Positions 8,069 to 15,767 of a DNA stretch of 63,204 bases are shown piece after piece (the stretch's first letter is position 1; the number at the start of each line of letters is the position of its first letter). Below the pieces are notes generated by a model. The model saw only the letters and a list, made by a program, of their open reading frames with translations, searched no databases and was not told where the DNA came from. The stretch is taken from NCBI GenBank assembly GCA_035297265.1, contig DATGZH010000021.1:1-63204 (forward strand), in the 5' to 3' direction. The position numbers and the translations under genes are program-made. The stretch comes from DATGZH01 sp035297265 (GTDB taxonomy: Bacteria; Actinomycetota; Acidimicrobiia; Acidimicrobiales; RAAP-2).

Positions 8069-8359
8069 TCAGGTCGGACCGGCGCCCTCCTTGCCCTCGT
8101 CCGGGCCAGGCTCGCCGTCGTTGCGCTCGCCGTCGTCGGCCGGCCCGGTCGGACGGATCTCGAAGCGGTTGGGGTCGCCGGGCGGCCGTGGACCCATGGC
8201 GTCGCGCTCGTCCCACGCCTGCTCGGCCTTGCGGGCCCGGTTGCGCCGCCAGACGATCGTGGCGTAGCCGAAGCCGACCAGGACGAGGAGCACCAGCGCG
8301 GCCCCGCCCGAGACCGGCCGCGACGTCGCGGCCGGGAGGCCCAGCACGCCCGACGGCAT
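8069..8359 (-). CDS. Small single-pass membrane protein, hypothetical
   Basis: A 96-aa protein with one hydrophobic helix (GGAALVLLVLVGFGYATIV, residues ~19-37), a basic patch RRNRARK just inside, and an acidic, proline-rich tail (DDGERNDGEPGPDEGKEG). A short N-terminal exterior and long cytosolic tail would follow the positive-inside rule. I recognise no family. The ATG at 8359 is chosen because AGGGTA/TACCCT gives a -10 box 6 nt upstream. It ends 4 bp from the convergent RpiB-like gene. Confidence 0.62.
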   Translation of the reverse strand: MPSGVLGLPAATSRPVSGGAALVLLVLVGFGYATIVWRRNRARKAEQAWDERDAMGPRPPGDPNRFEIRPTGPADDGERNDGEPGPDEGKEGAGPT

Positions 8360-8365
8360 AACTCG

Positions 8366-8371
8366 AGGGTA
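8366..8371 (-). promoter_or_regulatory. -10 box TACCCT for the small membrane protein
   Basis: TACCCT on the minus strand, 6 nt from the ATG at 8359. Immediately upstream of it (on +) lies a short GC-rich direct repeat, cggtcggtcc, copied three times around 8380-8415. Confidence 0.5.
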
Positions 8372-8430
8372 CCGTCGGTCGGTCCCGGCGGTCGGTCCCG
8401 GCGGTCGGTCCCGGCCCACGGGGGCCGGGC

Positions 8431-8436
8431 TATGTT
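8431..8436 (+). promoter_or_regulatory. -10 box TATGTT upstream of the rnhB leader ORF
   Basis: TATGTT followed by cggcctg and a GTG at 8444 (7 nt), so translation would begin at the leader ORF rather than at rnhB. Confidence 0.5.
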
Positions 8437-8443
8437 CGGCCTG

Positions 8444-8494
8444 GTGCCGACCGCAGGACCGCAGTCCCGTCGATCCCCGGTTCGACCGGCGTGA
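8444..8494 (+). CDS. 16-codon leader ORF overlapping rnhB start
   Basis: The frame reads VPTAGPQSRRSPVRPA then TGA. Its stop overlaps the rnhB GTG (GTGA at 8491-8494), and it begins 7 nt after a -10 box. This suggests a leaderless mRNA whose first ORF delivers ribosomes to rnhB by termination-reinitiation. It could instead be a chance frame if rnhB has its own internal start. Confidence 0.4.
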   Translation: MPTAGPQSRRSPVRPA

Positions 8495-9312
8495 CGGCGG
8501 CCCGGGCGACCGCCGCCCCTCCCGACAAGGCCGCGCCGCCCGACCGTCGGCCGAGCCTCGACCGGGAGCGCCGCCTCTGGAAGGAGGGCCACGCGGTGGT
8601 GGCCGGGCTCGACGAGGTAGGCCGCGGGGCGTGGGCCGGCCCCGTCAGCGTCGGGGTAGCCGTCGTCCGCACCGGCTGCCGTCGCAACGGCCTGCCCCGC
8701 TGGCTCCGGGACTCGAAGCTCCTCCCCGAGGCCCGGCGGGAGGACATCTTCGACGCCGTGGCCCGCTGGTGCGCCGACTGGTCCGTCGGCCACGCCAGCG
8801 CCGCCGAGTGCGACCTCTTCGGCATGACCGCGGCCTTGCGCCTGGCCTCCTACCGGGCCCTCGCCGGCCTTGGCGTCCGGCCCGACGCCCTCATTCTCGA
8901 CGGCCCGCTCAATTACCTGGCTGAGCGGCCGTTGCGGGAGTGGCCGGGCGAGCCGTCACCGGCCCTGCCGCTCGAGTGGGCCGAAGTGGACGGAGGACCC
9001 TCCGACGAGGGGTGGCCGGCCCGGGACGGGCCACCCCCCGAGCTGCCGCTGCCCGAGGTCGACCCACCCGGGATCGTGGTGCCGGTCGTCGACGCCGACG
9101 CCCTGTGCGCCTCGGTGTCGGCGGCCTCGGTGCTGGCCAAGGTGGTCCGGGACCGCCACATGCGGGCCGAGGCGGAGCACTTCCCGCCCTACGCCTTCGA
9201 GCTCAACAAGGGCTATCCCTCACCGGTCCACAAGACCGCGCTGCGGGGCTACGGCCTCTCGGCCATCCACCGACGGAGCTGGGCCTTCGTCGAGGGACTG
9301 CCCTGGCGCTGA
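8491..9312 (+). CDS. rnhB: Ribonuclease HII
   Basis: A 273-aa enzyme that nicks the RNA strand of RNA-DNA hybrids and removes misincorporated ribonucleotides. The catalytic motifs are AGLDEVGRGAWAGPV (~residues 37-51; Asp and Glu), LRDSKLL (~75), LILDG (~132) and VDADALCASVSAASVLAK (~200, containing the late catalytic Asp). It carries a Pro/Glu-rich insertion of about 55 residues between LILDG and the VDAD motif, making it longer than most RNase HII proteins. The N-terminal 25 residues are low-complexity Ala/Pro. GTG start chosen because it overlaps the leader ORF stop; an internal start near residue 25 is possible. Confidence 0.92.
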   Translation: MTAARATAAPPDKAAPPDRRPSLDRERRLWKEGHAVVAGLDEVGRGAWAGPVSVGVAVVRTGCRRNGLPRWLRDSKLLPEARREDIFDAVARWCADWSVGHASAAECDLFGMTAALRLASYRALAGLGVRPDALILDGPLNYLAERPLREWPGEPSPALPLEWAEVDGGPSDEGWPARDGPPPELPLPEVDPPGIVVPVVDADALCASVSAASVLAKVVRDRHMRAEAEHFPPYAFELNKGYPSPVHKTALRGYGLSAIHRRSWAFVEGLPWR

Positions 9313-9392
9313 CCGTCGGACGGACCCGCCAGCACCCCTGCTGACCAGGTACTTTGCCGTCAGCCGGCCCGGTCGCGACCGCCTCGGGCGAC

Positions 9393-9398
9393 TAGTGT
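9393..9398 (+). promoter_or_regulatory. -10 box TAGTGT for the leaderless ABC ATPase gene
   Basis: TAGTGT, then gacgac and GTG (6 nt). Confidence 0.6.
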
Positions 9399-9404
9399 GA
9401 CGAC

Positions 9405-11495
9405 GTGCCCAACGTCCTCACCGTGGACCACCTCCGGACGGAGTTCCGGATGCGAAACGCCACGGTGGTCGCGGTGGACGGCGTGTCCTTCGAGGTCGAT
9501 GAAGGCGAGTGCGTCGGGATCGTCGGCGAATCCGGGTGCGGGAAGAGCACGACCGGGCTCTCCATCATGCGGCTCCTGCCGGGCAACGGCCACGTGACGG
9601 GGGGGTCGGTCACCCTCCTCGGCCGGGACCTGGCGCCCCTCCCGGAGAAGCAGATGCGGCTCGTCCGGGGCGACGAGGTCGCCCTCATCCCCCAGGACCC
9701 GATGACCTCGCTCAACCCCACGATGACGATCGGTCGCCAGATCGCCGAAGGGGTGCGCCTCCACCGCGACGTCACCAGGGCTCAGGCGACGGAAAGGGCC
9801 CTCGAGGTGCTGCGCCTGGTCGAGATGCCCCGGCCCGAAGAGCGACTCGACCAGTACGCCCACGAGCTCTCGGGAGGCCTCCGCCAACGGGTGATGATCG
9901 CCATGGCCCTCGCCTGCGACCCGAAGCTCCTGATCGCCGACGAGCCGACGACCGCCCTCGACGTCACCATCCAGGCCCAGATCCTGGACCTCATCGACGA
10001 GCTGCGGCAGCGGCTGCGGATGGCCGTGGTGCTGATCACCCACGACATGGGGGTGATCGCCGGCCGGACCGACCGGGTGGTGGTCATGTACGCCGGCAAG
10101 GTGGTCGAGGAGGTCGACACCGCCGAGCTCTTCGCCCACATGCGCCACCCTTACTCCGAGGCCCTCCTGGCGTCGGTGCCCACGCTCGACCAGAGCCCTT
10201 CGGAGCGCCTCCGCAGCATCCCGGGACTCCCACCCGATCTTTCGCTGCCCCACACGAACTGCCGTTTCTCGCCCCGTTGCCAGTACGCCACCGAGCAGTG
10301 CCGAGTGGAGGAGCCGGAGCTCTCGGTGACCCCGTCCACCCGGGCCAGGGTGCACCGGTTCGCCTGCTTCCACCCGGTCGCCGACCATCCCGAGGTGGCG
10401 CCCAAGGTGGACATCCCGGGGGTCCCCCGGGTAGCCGACCGTAGCCAGGCGTTGCGGGCCCAGTCCCTGGCCGGAGCGCCCGAGATCCTGCGGGTCGAGG
10501 GGCTCGTGAAGGAGTTCCCCGTGCTCTCCGGGGCGGTCATCCGACGCCGAACCGGCAGTGTGAAGGCGGTCAGCGGCGTCTCGTTCCGCATCCGGCAGGG
10601 CGAGACCTTCGGCCTGGTCGGCGAGTCGGGTTGCGGCAAGACCACCGTGGGCAAGCTCCTCGTCGGGCTCGAGAAGTCCAACGCCGGCGAGGTGCACTTC
10701 GAGGGCCAGGAGCTGACCAGGCTGTCGGACCGGGCCCGTCGCCAGAACCGGCGGGACATCCAGCTCATGTTCCAGGACCCCTACGCCTCCCTCGACCCGC
10801 GTATGCGGGTGGGACCGATCATTCGCGAGCCGCTCAAGGTCCAGAAGGTCGGCAACGCCCAGGAGCAGAAGGAGCGGGTGGCCGAATTGCTCCGCGAGGT
10901 GGGGCTGAGCCCCGAGGCCACCGGGCGATACCCGCACGAGTTCTCCGGCGGTCAGCGCCAGCGCATCGGCCTGGCCCGGGCCCTCGCCCTCGAGCCCAAG
11001 CTCGTGGTGGCCGACGAGCCGGTGTCGGCCCTCGACGTCTCCATCCAGGCCCAGATCCTCAACCTCATGAAGGACCTGCAGGAACGGCGCGGGCTCACGT
11101 TCATCATGATCTCCCACGACCTGGCGGTGGTCCGCTACATGGCGGACACCATCGGGGTGATGTACCTGGGCAAGATCGTCGAGCTCGGCCCGGCGGTGGA
11201 GGTCTACGAACGCTCGGCCCACCCGTACACGCTGGGCCTGCTCGACGCGGTCCCAGCGGCCGACATGAGCGGCTGGCAGGCCAAGAAGGAGCTGCGGGTG
11301 CGGGGCGAGCTGCCCTCAGCCGTCAACCCGCCGTCGGGCTGCCGGTTCCGCACCCGCTGCCCCCGGGCCCAGGAGATCTGCGCTCAGGTCGAGCCGACCA
11401 TGACCGACTTCGGGCCGGGTCACACGGCCGCCTGTCACTTCCCGCTGCAGACCCCGGTGAGCTTGGCCGGAACGGCCGCCGCCGCCGTCGACTGA
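9405..11495 (+). CDS. Oligopeptide/dipeptide ABC transporter, fused double ATPase (DppD-DppF type)
   Basis: A 696-aa protein carrying two complete ABC ATPase domains that power peptide uptake. The first half has Walker A GESGCGKSTTG (~residues 43-53), signature LSGGLRQR, Walker B DEPTTALDV; the second has GESGCGKTTVGK (~406), FSGGQRQR, DEPVSALDV. Each half ends in an oligopeptide-transporter C-terminal element with paired cysteines (CRFSPRCQYATEQC and CRFRTRCPRAQEIC). In many bacteria these are two proteins; here they are fused. The gene converges on the permease genes with 6 bp between stops, so ATPase and membrane parts are on separate transcripts. Confidence 0.93.
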   Translation: MPNVLTVDHLRTEFRMRNATVVAVDGVSFEVDEGECVGIVGESGCGKSTTGLSIMRLLPGNGHVTGGSVTLLGRDLAPLPEKQMRLVRGDEVALIPQDPMTSLNPTMTIGRQIAEGVRLHRDVTRAQATERALEVLRLVEMPRPEERLDQYAHELSGGLRQRVMIAMALACDPKLLIADEPTTALDVTIQAQILDLIDELRQRLRMAVVLITHDMGVIAGRTDRVVVMYAGKVVEEVDTAELFAHMRHPYSEALLASVPTLDQSPSERLRSIPGLPPDLSLPHTNCRFSPRCQYATEQCRVEEPELSVTPSTRARVHRFACFHPVADHPEVAPKVDIPGVPRVADRSQALRAQSLAGAPEILRVEGLVKEFPVLSGAVIRRRTGSVKAVSGVSFRIRQGETFGLVGESGCGKTTVGKLLVGLEKSNAGEVHFEGQELTRLSDRARRQNRRDIQLMFQDPYASLDPRMRVGPIIREPLKVQKVGNAQEQKERVAELLREVGLSPEATGRYPHEFSGGQRQRIGLARALALEPKLVVADEPVSALDVSIQAQILNLMKDLQERRGLTFIMISHDLAVVRYMADTIGVMYLGKIVELGPAVEVYERSAHPYTLGLLDAVPAADMSGWQAKKELRVRGELPSAVNPPSGCRFRTRCPRAQEICAQVEPTMTDFGPGHTAACHFPLQTPVSLAGTAAAAVD

Positions 11496-11501
11496 CGCCG
11501 C

Positions 11502-12503
11502 TCAGCGACGCTGGAGCCGGACCTCGAGGGCGTCGCGCAGCGAGTCGCCGATGAAGTTGAAGGCGATCACGACCAGCACGATGCAGGCCCCGGCCGGGTA
11601 GATCTCCCACCAGAAGCCCTGCAGGGCGTAGTTGACGCCGTTCGAGAGCATCGTGCCCCAGTCGGTGCCCGGCGGCGGGATCCCGAGGCCGATGAACCCG
11701 AGGGCCGCCAGCAGGAGGATCGAGTCGGCCACCTGGAAGGTGGCGAACACCACGATGGTCCCGACGGCGTTGGGCACGATGTGGCGGCCCACGATCCTCG
11801 TCCGTGAGCCCCCCATGACCTTGACCGCCTGGACGTACTCGCGGACCCTGAGCGTGAGCGTCTCGCCTCGTATCAACCGGGCCGGGATCAGCCAGCTGAC
11901 GAAGGCGATCACGAGGATGAGGAGGACCTCGGAGGCGTGGAAGATCGTGACGAGGGCGATGAGGAGGAAGAGCACCGGTATGGAGAGGCCGACGTCGACG
12001 ACCCGCATCATGAAGGCGTCGGCCCCGCCACCGAAGAACCCGGCGGTGGCGCCGTAGATCACGCCGACCACGGTGGCCACGAGGGCCGAAGCGAAGCCCA
12101 CGATCAGCGAGGCCTGTCCGGCGAACATGAGGCGCCCGAGGATGTCGAAGCCGTTGTCGTCGGTCCCGAGGGGGTGGGCGCTCGAGGGTGGGCTGTTCTG
12201 GGTCGAGAACTGCAGGGCGGCCTGGCCGTTCGTCTGGTTCGTGACGTAGATGTGCGGCCCGACGAAGCAGAACAGCACGAAGAACACGACGATGATCACG
12301 CCGGCCACGGCCAGCTTGTTCTCGACGAAGACCCGTAGGATCTGCCGGGCCATGCTGCCTTGGGCCCGGGCCTCCCCACCGGTGGGGAGGCCGGTCATCT
12401 CGTCAGGCGACACGGCCTCGAAGCCGAGCGGGAGCGCCGTCGTGCCGGTGTCAGTCGTGTAGACCGGGTCGTCGAAGTGCTCGAAGCCCTCGGGCTCGCT
12501 CAT
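11502..12503 (-). CDS. Oligopeptide ABC transporter permease, DppC/OppC family
   Basis: A 333-aa inner-membrane permease. A ~65-residue cytosolic N terminus precedes the first helix (LAVAGVIIVVFFVLFCFVG), then a long loop and about five further helices. The EAA-type loop that contacts the ATPase is near residue 215 (VKVMGGSRTRIVGRHIVPN). PPxTDWGTML and the C-terminal DSLRDALEVRL segment are typical of OppC/DppC. It follows dppB with one base between them and belongs to the same minus-strand operon. Confidence 0.9.
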   Translation of the reverse strand: MSEPEGFEHFDDPVYTTDTGTTALPLGFEAVSPDEMTGLPTGGEARAQGSMARQILRVFVENKLAVAGVIIVVFFVLFCFVGPHIYVTNQTNGQAALQFSTQNSPPSSAHPLGTDDNGFDILGRLMFAGQASLIVGFASALVATVVGVIYGATAGFFGGGADAFMMRVVDVGLSIPVLFLLIALVTIFHASEVLLILVIAFVSWLIPARLIRGETLTLRVREYVQAVKVMGGSRTRIVGRHIVPNAVGTIVVFATFQVADSILLLAALGFIGLGIPPPGTDWGTMLSNGVNYALQGFWWEIYPAGACIVLVVIAFNFIGDSLRDALEVRLQRR

Positions 12504-12504
12504 C

Positions 12505-13461
12505 TCACCCCCCTCCCAAGCGAATGCGCGGATCGGCCAGTGCGTAGAGGATGTCGGCGATGAGCGACCCGAGGACGGTGGCGATGGTCACCACGAGTGT
12601 CGTGCCGAGCACCACGTTCACATCGTCGTTCAGCGCCGAGTTCACGGTGAGGAGGCCCATGCCGGGGTAGTTGAAGACCGTCTCGGTGATGAGGGCTCCA
12701 CTCACGATGGCCGGGAGAGAGAGCCCGACGAGCGTGATGATCGGAATGAGGGCGTTGCGCAGCGCGTGCCCGTAGAGCACCCGGTTCTTGCTGGCGCCCT
12801 TGGCTCGGGCCGTCCGGACGTAGTCCTCCGTCATGGCGTCCATCATCGAGGAGCGCATGTAGCGACTGAAGGCGGCGATCGTGATGGCGGCAAGCGTGAT
12901 GACGGGGAGGACGAAGGCCCGCGGGTCGGTGAAGATGGTCCAGCCGCCACTCCCGATGGGCGGCGACACCGGGAACCACTTGAGGTCGAGCGAGAACCAC
13001 AGGATGAGGAGAGTCCCGAGGAGGAACGAGGGCATCGCGTAGAAGAAGAAGGACAGTCCCGTGGTGGCGTAGTCGACGAAGTGGTTGCGCCGCACCACCT
13101 GGAGGATGCCGAGGGGGATGGCAATGACGAGGGCCACGAGCGTGGAGATGCCCACGAGGGCCAGCGTCTTCGGCAGCTTCTGGAAGATGAGCTGCGTGAC
13201 CCCCTCGTTGTACTTGAACGAGTACCCCAGGTTGAAGTGGGACACGATGCCCTTGATGTAGTTCCAGAATTGGTCGAAGAACCCCCGGTCGAGGCCGTTG
13301 ACCTTGTTGAACTCGGCGATGGACACGGGCGTCGCTCGTGGTCCGAGCACGAGACGCGCCTCGCCGCCGGGGATGAGCTTGCTCAGCAGGAACGTGATCA
13401 GGATCACGCCCACGATCACGATGATCGCCTGGACCACCCGGCGGATGAGGAAGCCAATCAC
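12505..13461 (-). CDS. Oligopeptide ABC transporter permease, DppB/OppB family
   Basis: A 318-aa permease beginning MIGFLIRRVVQAIIVI, the standard OppB/DppB N-terminal helix, with six predicted helices and an EAA-type loop ARAKGASKNRVLYGHALRN near residue 220. GTG start with a TAAAGT box 9 nt upstream. It pairs with the DppC-like protein to form the channel. Its own promoter lies downstream of the terminator that follows the binding-protein gene, so permeases can be expressed separately from it. Confidence 0.9.
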   Translation of the reverse strand: MIGFLIRRVVQAIIVIVGVILITFLLSKLIPGGEARLVLGPRATPVSIAEFNKVNGLDRGFFDQFWNYIKGIVSHFNLGYSFKYNEGVTQLIFQKLPKTLALVGISTLVALVIAIPLGILQVVRRNHFVDYATTGLSFFFYAMPSFLLGTLLILWFSLDLKWFPVSPPIGSGGWTIFTDPRAFVLPVITLAAITIAAFSRYMRSSMMDAMTEDYVRTARAKGASKNRVLYGHALRNALIPIITLVGLSLPAIVSGALITETVFNYPGMGLLTVNSALNDDVNVVLGTTLVVTIATVLGSLIADILYALADPRIRLGGG

Positions 13462-13470
13462 GTGGGCGTC

Positions 13471-13476
13471 ACTTTA
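13471..13476 (-). promoter_or_regulatory. -10 box TAAAGT for the permease genes
   Basis: TAAAGT on the minus strand, 9 nt before the dppB GTG. Confidence 0.45.
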
Positions 13477-13518
13477 CCGCCGTCGGTGCTCGTGGGCCTG
13501 GGTAAACCCGCCGAACGG

Positions 13519-13556
13519 AAGACCCCCTCCCGACAGCATCGTCAGGAGGGGGTCTT
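13519..13556 (-). terminator. Hairpin terminator between binding-protein and permease genes
   Basis: A 12-bp stem (AAGACCCCCTCC / GGAGGGGGTCTT), one mismatch and a further 3-bp GAC/GTC pairing around a 6-nt loop. It lies 45 bp after the binding-protein stop and 58 bp before dppB. It probably limits read-through so that the binding protein is made in excess over the permeases. Confidence 0.82.
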
Positions 13557-13600
13557 CACGTCCGCTAACAGCTAGGCCGTGTGAGCCGAGCCGCTGGAGG

Positions 13601-15499
13601 TCAGCTGCCCCAGCGGTAGTTCTCGGGGGTCAGGGCGTACAGCACGTTCTGTGGCACCACGTCGTTCAGCCCGTTCTTGATCTCGGTGAGGGCCACGGCC
13701 GGGTTCGGCTGCCAGAACACCGGCACCTGCGGGGAGATGTAGTTCTCCCAGTCGGCCAGGTTCACGTCCTGGGTGATCGACGCCGTGATGAGCGACTGGT
13801 TGGTCGAGAAGCCCGGCACGCTCGGGCCGTAGCTCCCGAAGTTCGCCGCCGAGCCGTTCCCGAAGAGCGTGTCGCCGCTCGGGTAAGTGTCTGGCTGGTA
13901 GGTCCAGCCACCGGCCCAGTTCTGCAGCTCCCACCCGCAGCCCTGTGCACAGGGGGTGGCGTCGCCCACGACGGTGTTGAAGGACTGGCCCTGGATGGCG
14001 ACGTTGATGCCGATCGTCGACCAGGAGGACTTCAGGTCCTGCATCATCTGGGTGAAGGCCGTCGTCCCCGTGGCGTAGTTCAGGCTGAAGGCCAGCTTGG
14101 CCCCGGCCGGGATCCCGGCGCCGCACTGGTTCGAGCCGGTCCCCGGACTCTTGCAGGTGTCCGTGCCGTTGGCCGTGACGGTCCAGCCGTGCGAGGTGAG
14201 GAGCGACTTGGCCTTCGACGGGTTGTAGGCCAACGGGTTCTGCTTTTCCTTGCTCGTCGACAGGTTGTTGGACGGGTACGTCGGGACCGGCCCGTAGGTC
14301 GGGATGGCGTAGCCGTGGAACAGCTTCTTGATGTAGAGCGGCTGGTCCATCATGAGCTGCATCGCCTGGCGGAGGTAGAGCTGGCTGAAGATCTTCCCCG
14401 CCACCCCGCCGTCACCGGTGGAGTTGAAGTTGTAGGGGAAGTAGTTGATGCCCCACAGGTAGAGCGGTGACAGCTTGAAGCTGCTGCTCACCCGGGAGTT
14501 GTTGGGCCCGGCGGCCGGCGCCGGGGGGGCGGTGCCGGTGACGTCCTGGAATGGTAGGTAGCCGATGCTCAGCTGCCCGCCGACCAGGGCGTTGAACTCC
14601 GCGTTGTCCGAGGTGTAGGGCAGTTCGGTGAACTTGGAGATGGTCGCCTTCGTCGGGCCGCCGTACTTCTTGTTCGGCGCGAACGAGGCGGTGCCGTCGG
14701 CGTTGAAGCTGGTGAGGTGCCACGGCCCGTCCACCACCTGCCAGAGCGGGTTGGTGGCGTAGGTCGAGAGCGAGTTGTTGGTGGCGTTCGGGTTGTTGGC
14801 GTTGAACCCGGCCGAGTTGGACAGGTACGTGTAGACCGACGTACAACCGCTGTCGTCGGTGCCGAAGGCCGCCGAAGAGCAGCCGCCCGAGCCAGAGGCC
14901 TGCCCGGCGCCGGTGACGTCCCAGGCGGTGGGCAGCGGGTTGATCTGGGAGAGCTCGTTGTAGGTGAACCAGTACTGGTTGACCGGCGAGCTCAACGTGA
15001 AGGTCACGGTCTGGCCGCTGGCCGTCACGTTCTTCACGTCGTCGGGCATGTTGCCCGGCACGAAGCCGCAGTAGTTGGCCTTCTGGGCGTGGTAGATGTT
15101 CATGAAGAACAGCACGTCGGCCGCGCTCACCTGCTCGCCGTTCGACCACTTGTAGTTGTTCTTCAGCGTCACCGTGACCGTGGTGTCGTTGTTCGAGTAC
15201 ACGGGGAGGTTTGCCAGGGAAAGGTTGGTGTTCACGTTGTAGTTCGAGGCCTCACCGATCCAGTAGAGAGGCCGGTACATGAGGAACTGGAACTGGTCGG
15301 TGTTGGCCACCGAGCAGAGGGACCCCGGGTAGAAGGGGAAGATGAAGTTCGGGGTGGCCGAAGGCAGCTCCGCCCAGGTGACTGGCGCATTGGAGGCCGC
15401 ACCACTCGGCGCCGCCGACACGGCGGTCAGGCCCAGGGTGGCCGCTCCCAGCGCAAGCACGCTGATCAGCGTCTTGCGCAACATCCGGTGTCCACGCAT
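13601..15499 (-). CDS. Oligopeptide ABC transporter substrate-binding protein (SBP family 5)
   Basis: A ~632-aa exported binding protein. The signal peptide has a basic start (RGHRMLRK), a hydrophobic core (TLISVLALGAATLGLTAV) and an Ala-rich cleavage area; there is no lipobox Cys there. The body contains DTTVTVTLKNNYKWSNGEQVSAADV-type blocks of peptide-binding family 5, and QLYLRQAMQLMMDQ in the second lobe. Cys residues late in the protein may form disulfides. ATG at 15499 is preferred because GGGAG lies 5 nt upstream; an in-frame ATG at 15511 is the alternative. It supplies ligands to the permease genes downstream and the fused ATPase. Confidence 0.9.
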   Translation of the reverse strand: MRGHRMLRKTLISVLALGAATLGLTAVSAAPSGAASNAPVTWAELPSATPNFIFPFYPGSLCSVANTDQFQFLMYRPLYWIGEASNYNVNTNLSLANLPVYSNNDTTVTVTLKNNYKWSNGEQVSAADVLFFMNIYHAQKANYCGFVPGNMPDDVKNVTASGQTVTFTLSSPVNQYWFTYNELSQINPLPTAWDVTGAGQASGSGGCSSAAFGTDDSGCTSVYTYLSNSAGFNANNPNATNNSLSTYATNPLWQVVDGPWHLTSFNADGTASFAPNKKYGGPTKATISKFTELPYTSDNAEFNALVGGQLSIGYLPFQDVTGTAPPAPAAGPNNSRVSSSFKLSPLYLWGINYFPYNFNSTGDGGVAGKIFSQLYLRQAMQLMMDQPLYIKKLFHGYAIPTYGPVPTYPSNNLSTSKEKQNPLAYNPSKAKSLLTSHGWTVTANGTDTCKSPGTGSNQCGAGIPAGAKLAFSLNYATGTTAFTQMMQDLKSSWSTIGINVAIQGQSFNTVVGDATPCAQGCGWELQNWAGGWTYQPDTYPSGDTLFGNGSAANFGSYGPSVPGFSTNQSLITASITQDVNLADWENYISPQVPVFWQPNPAVALTEIKNGLNDVVPQNVLYALTPENYRWGS

Positions 15500-15511
15500 C
15501 CCCACTCCCAT

Positions 15512-15767
15512 CCCAAATGGTCACCAGCCACGTCGAAAGTGGGGTGACGTCCGATCTGTGTCGGCCGAGGGGACGGCCGCGGCAAGAACGTAACACGTTC
15601 GCCATACTTTTGCTACCACATTTTGAGGCAGCGCACAGGGAATCCCTGCGTCGTTGCGGCGCCGGCTAGGCCGTTCGTGGCGTTTTCCTGCAGATTCGGA
15701 ACCTCCGGCGCCAGCGGCCCTCGTATCATTGCAACAATTTGAGACAAGGGCCCGGGAGCGGCCGGGC
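15512..15767 (-). promoter_or_regulatory. Upstream region of the binding-protein gene, locally AT-rich
   Basis: This 256-bp gap has unusually AT-rich patches (around 15595-15625 and 15720-15745), including an inverted repeat ATTG-TTG-CAAT on the minus strand and TATGGC / TTACGT hexamers. It must carry the binding-protein promoter with an untranslated leader, but I cannot choose the exact -10 box. Confidence 0.35.

Noticed and set aside
8371..8420. CRISPR-like short direct repeats (cggtcggtcc)
   Set aside because: Three adjacent 14-16 bp units without unique spacers; a simple tandem duplication.
6763..8793. A 676-codon minus-strand open frame over the synthetase, rpiB-like and rnhB genes
   Set aside because: It runs through three well-supported genes in the opposite direction and shows no family features; typical GC-rich shadow frame.
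9360..11222. A 620-codon frame antisense to the double ATPase
   Set aside because: Both ABC domains on + are complete; the antisense text is low-complexity and unmatched.
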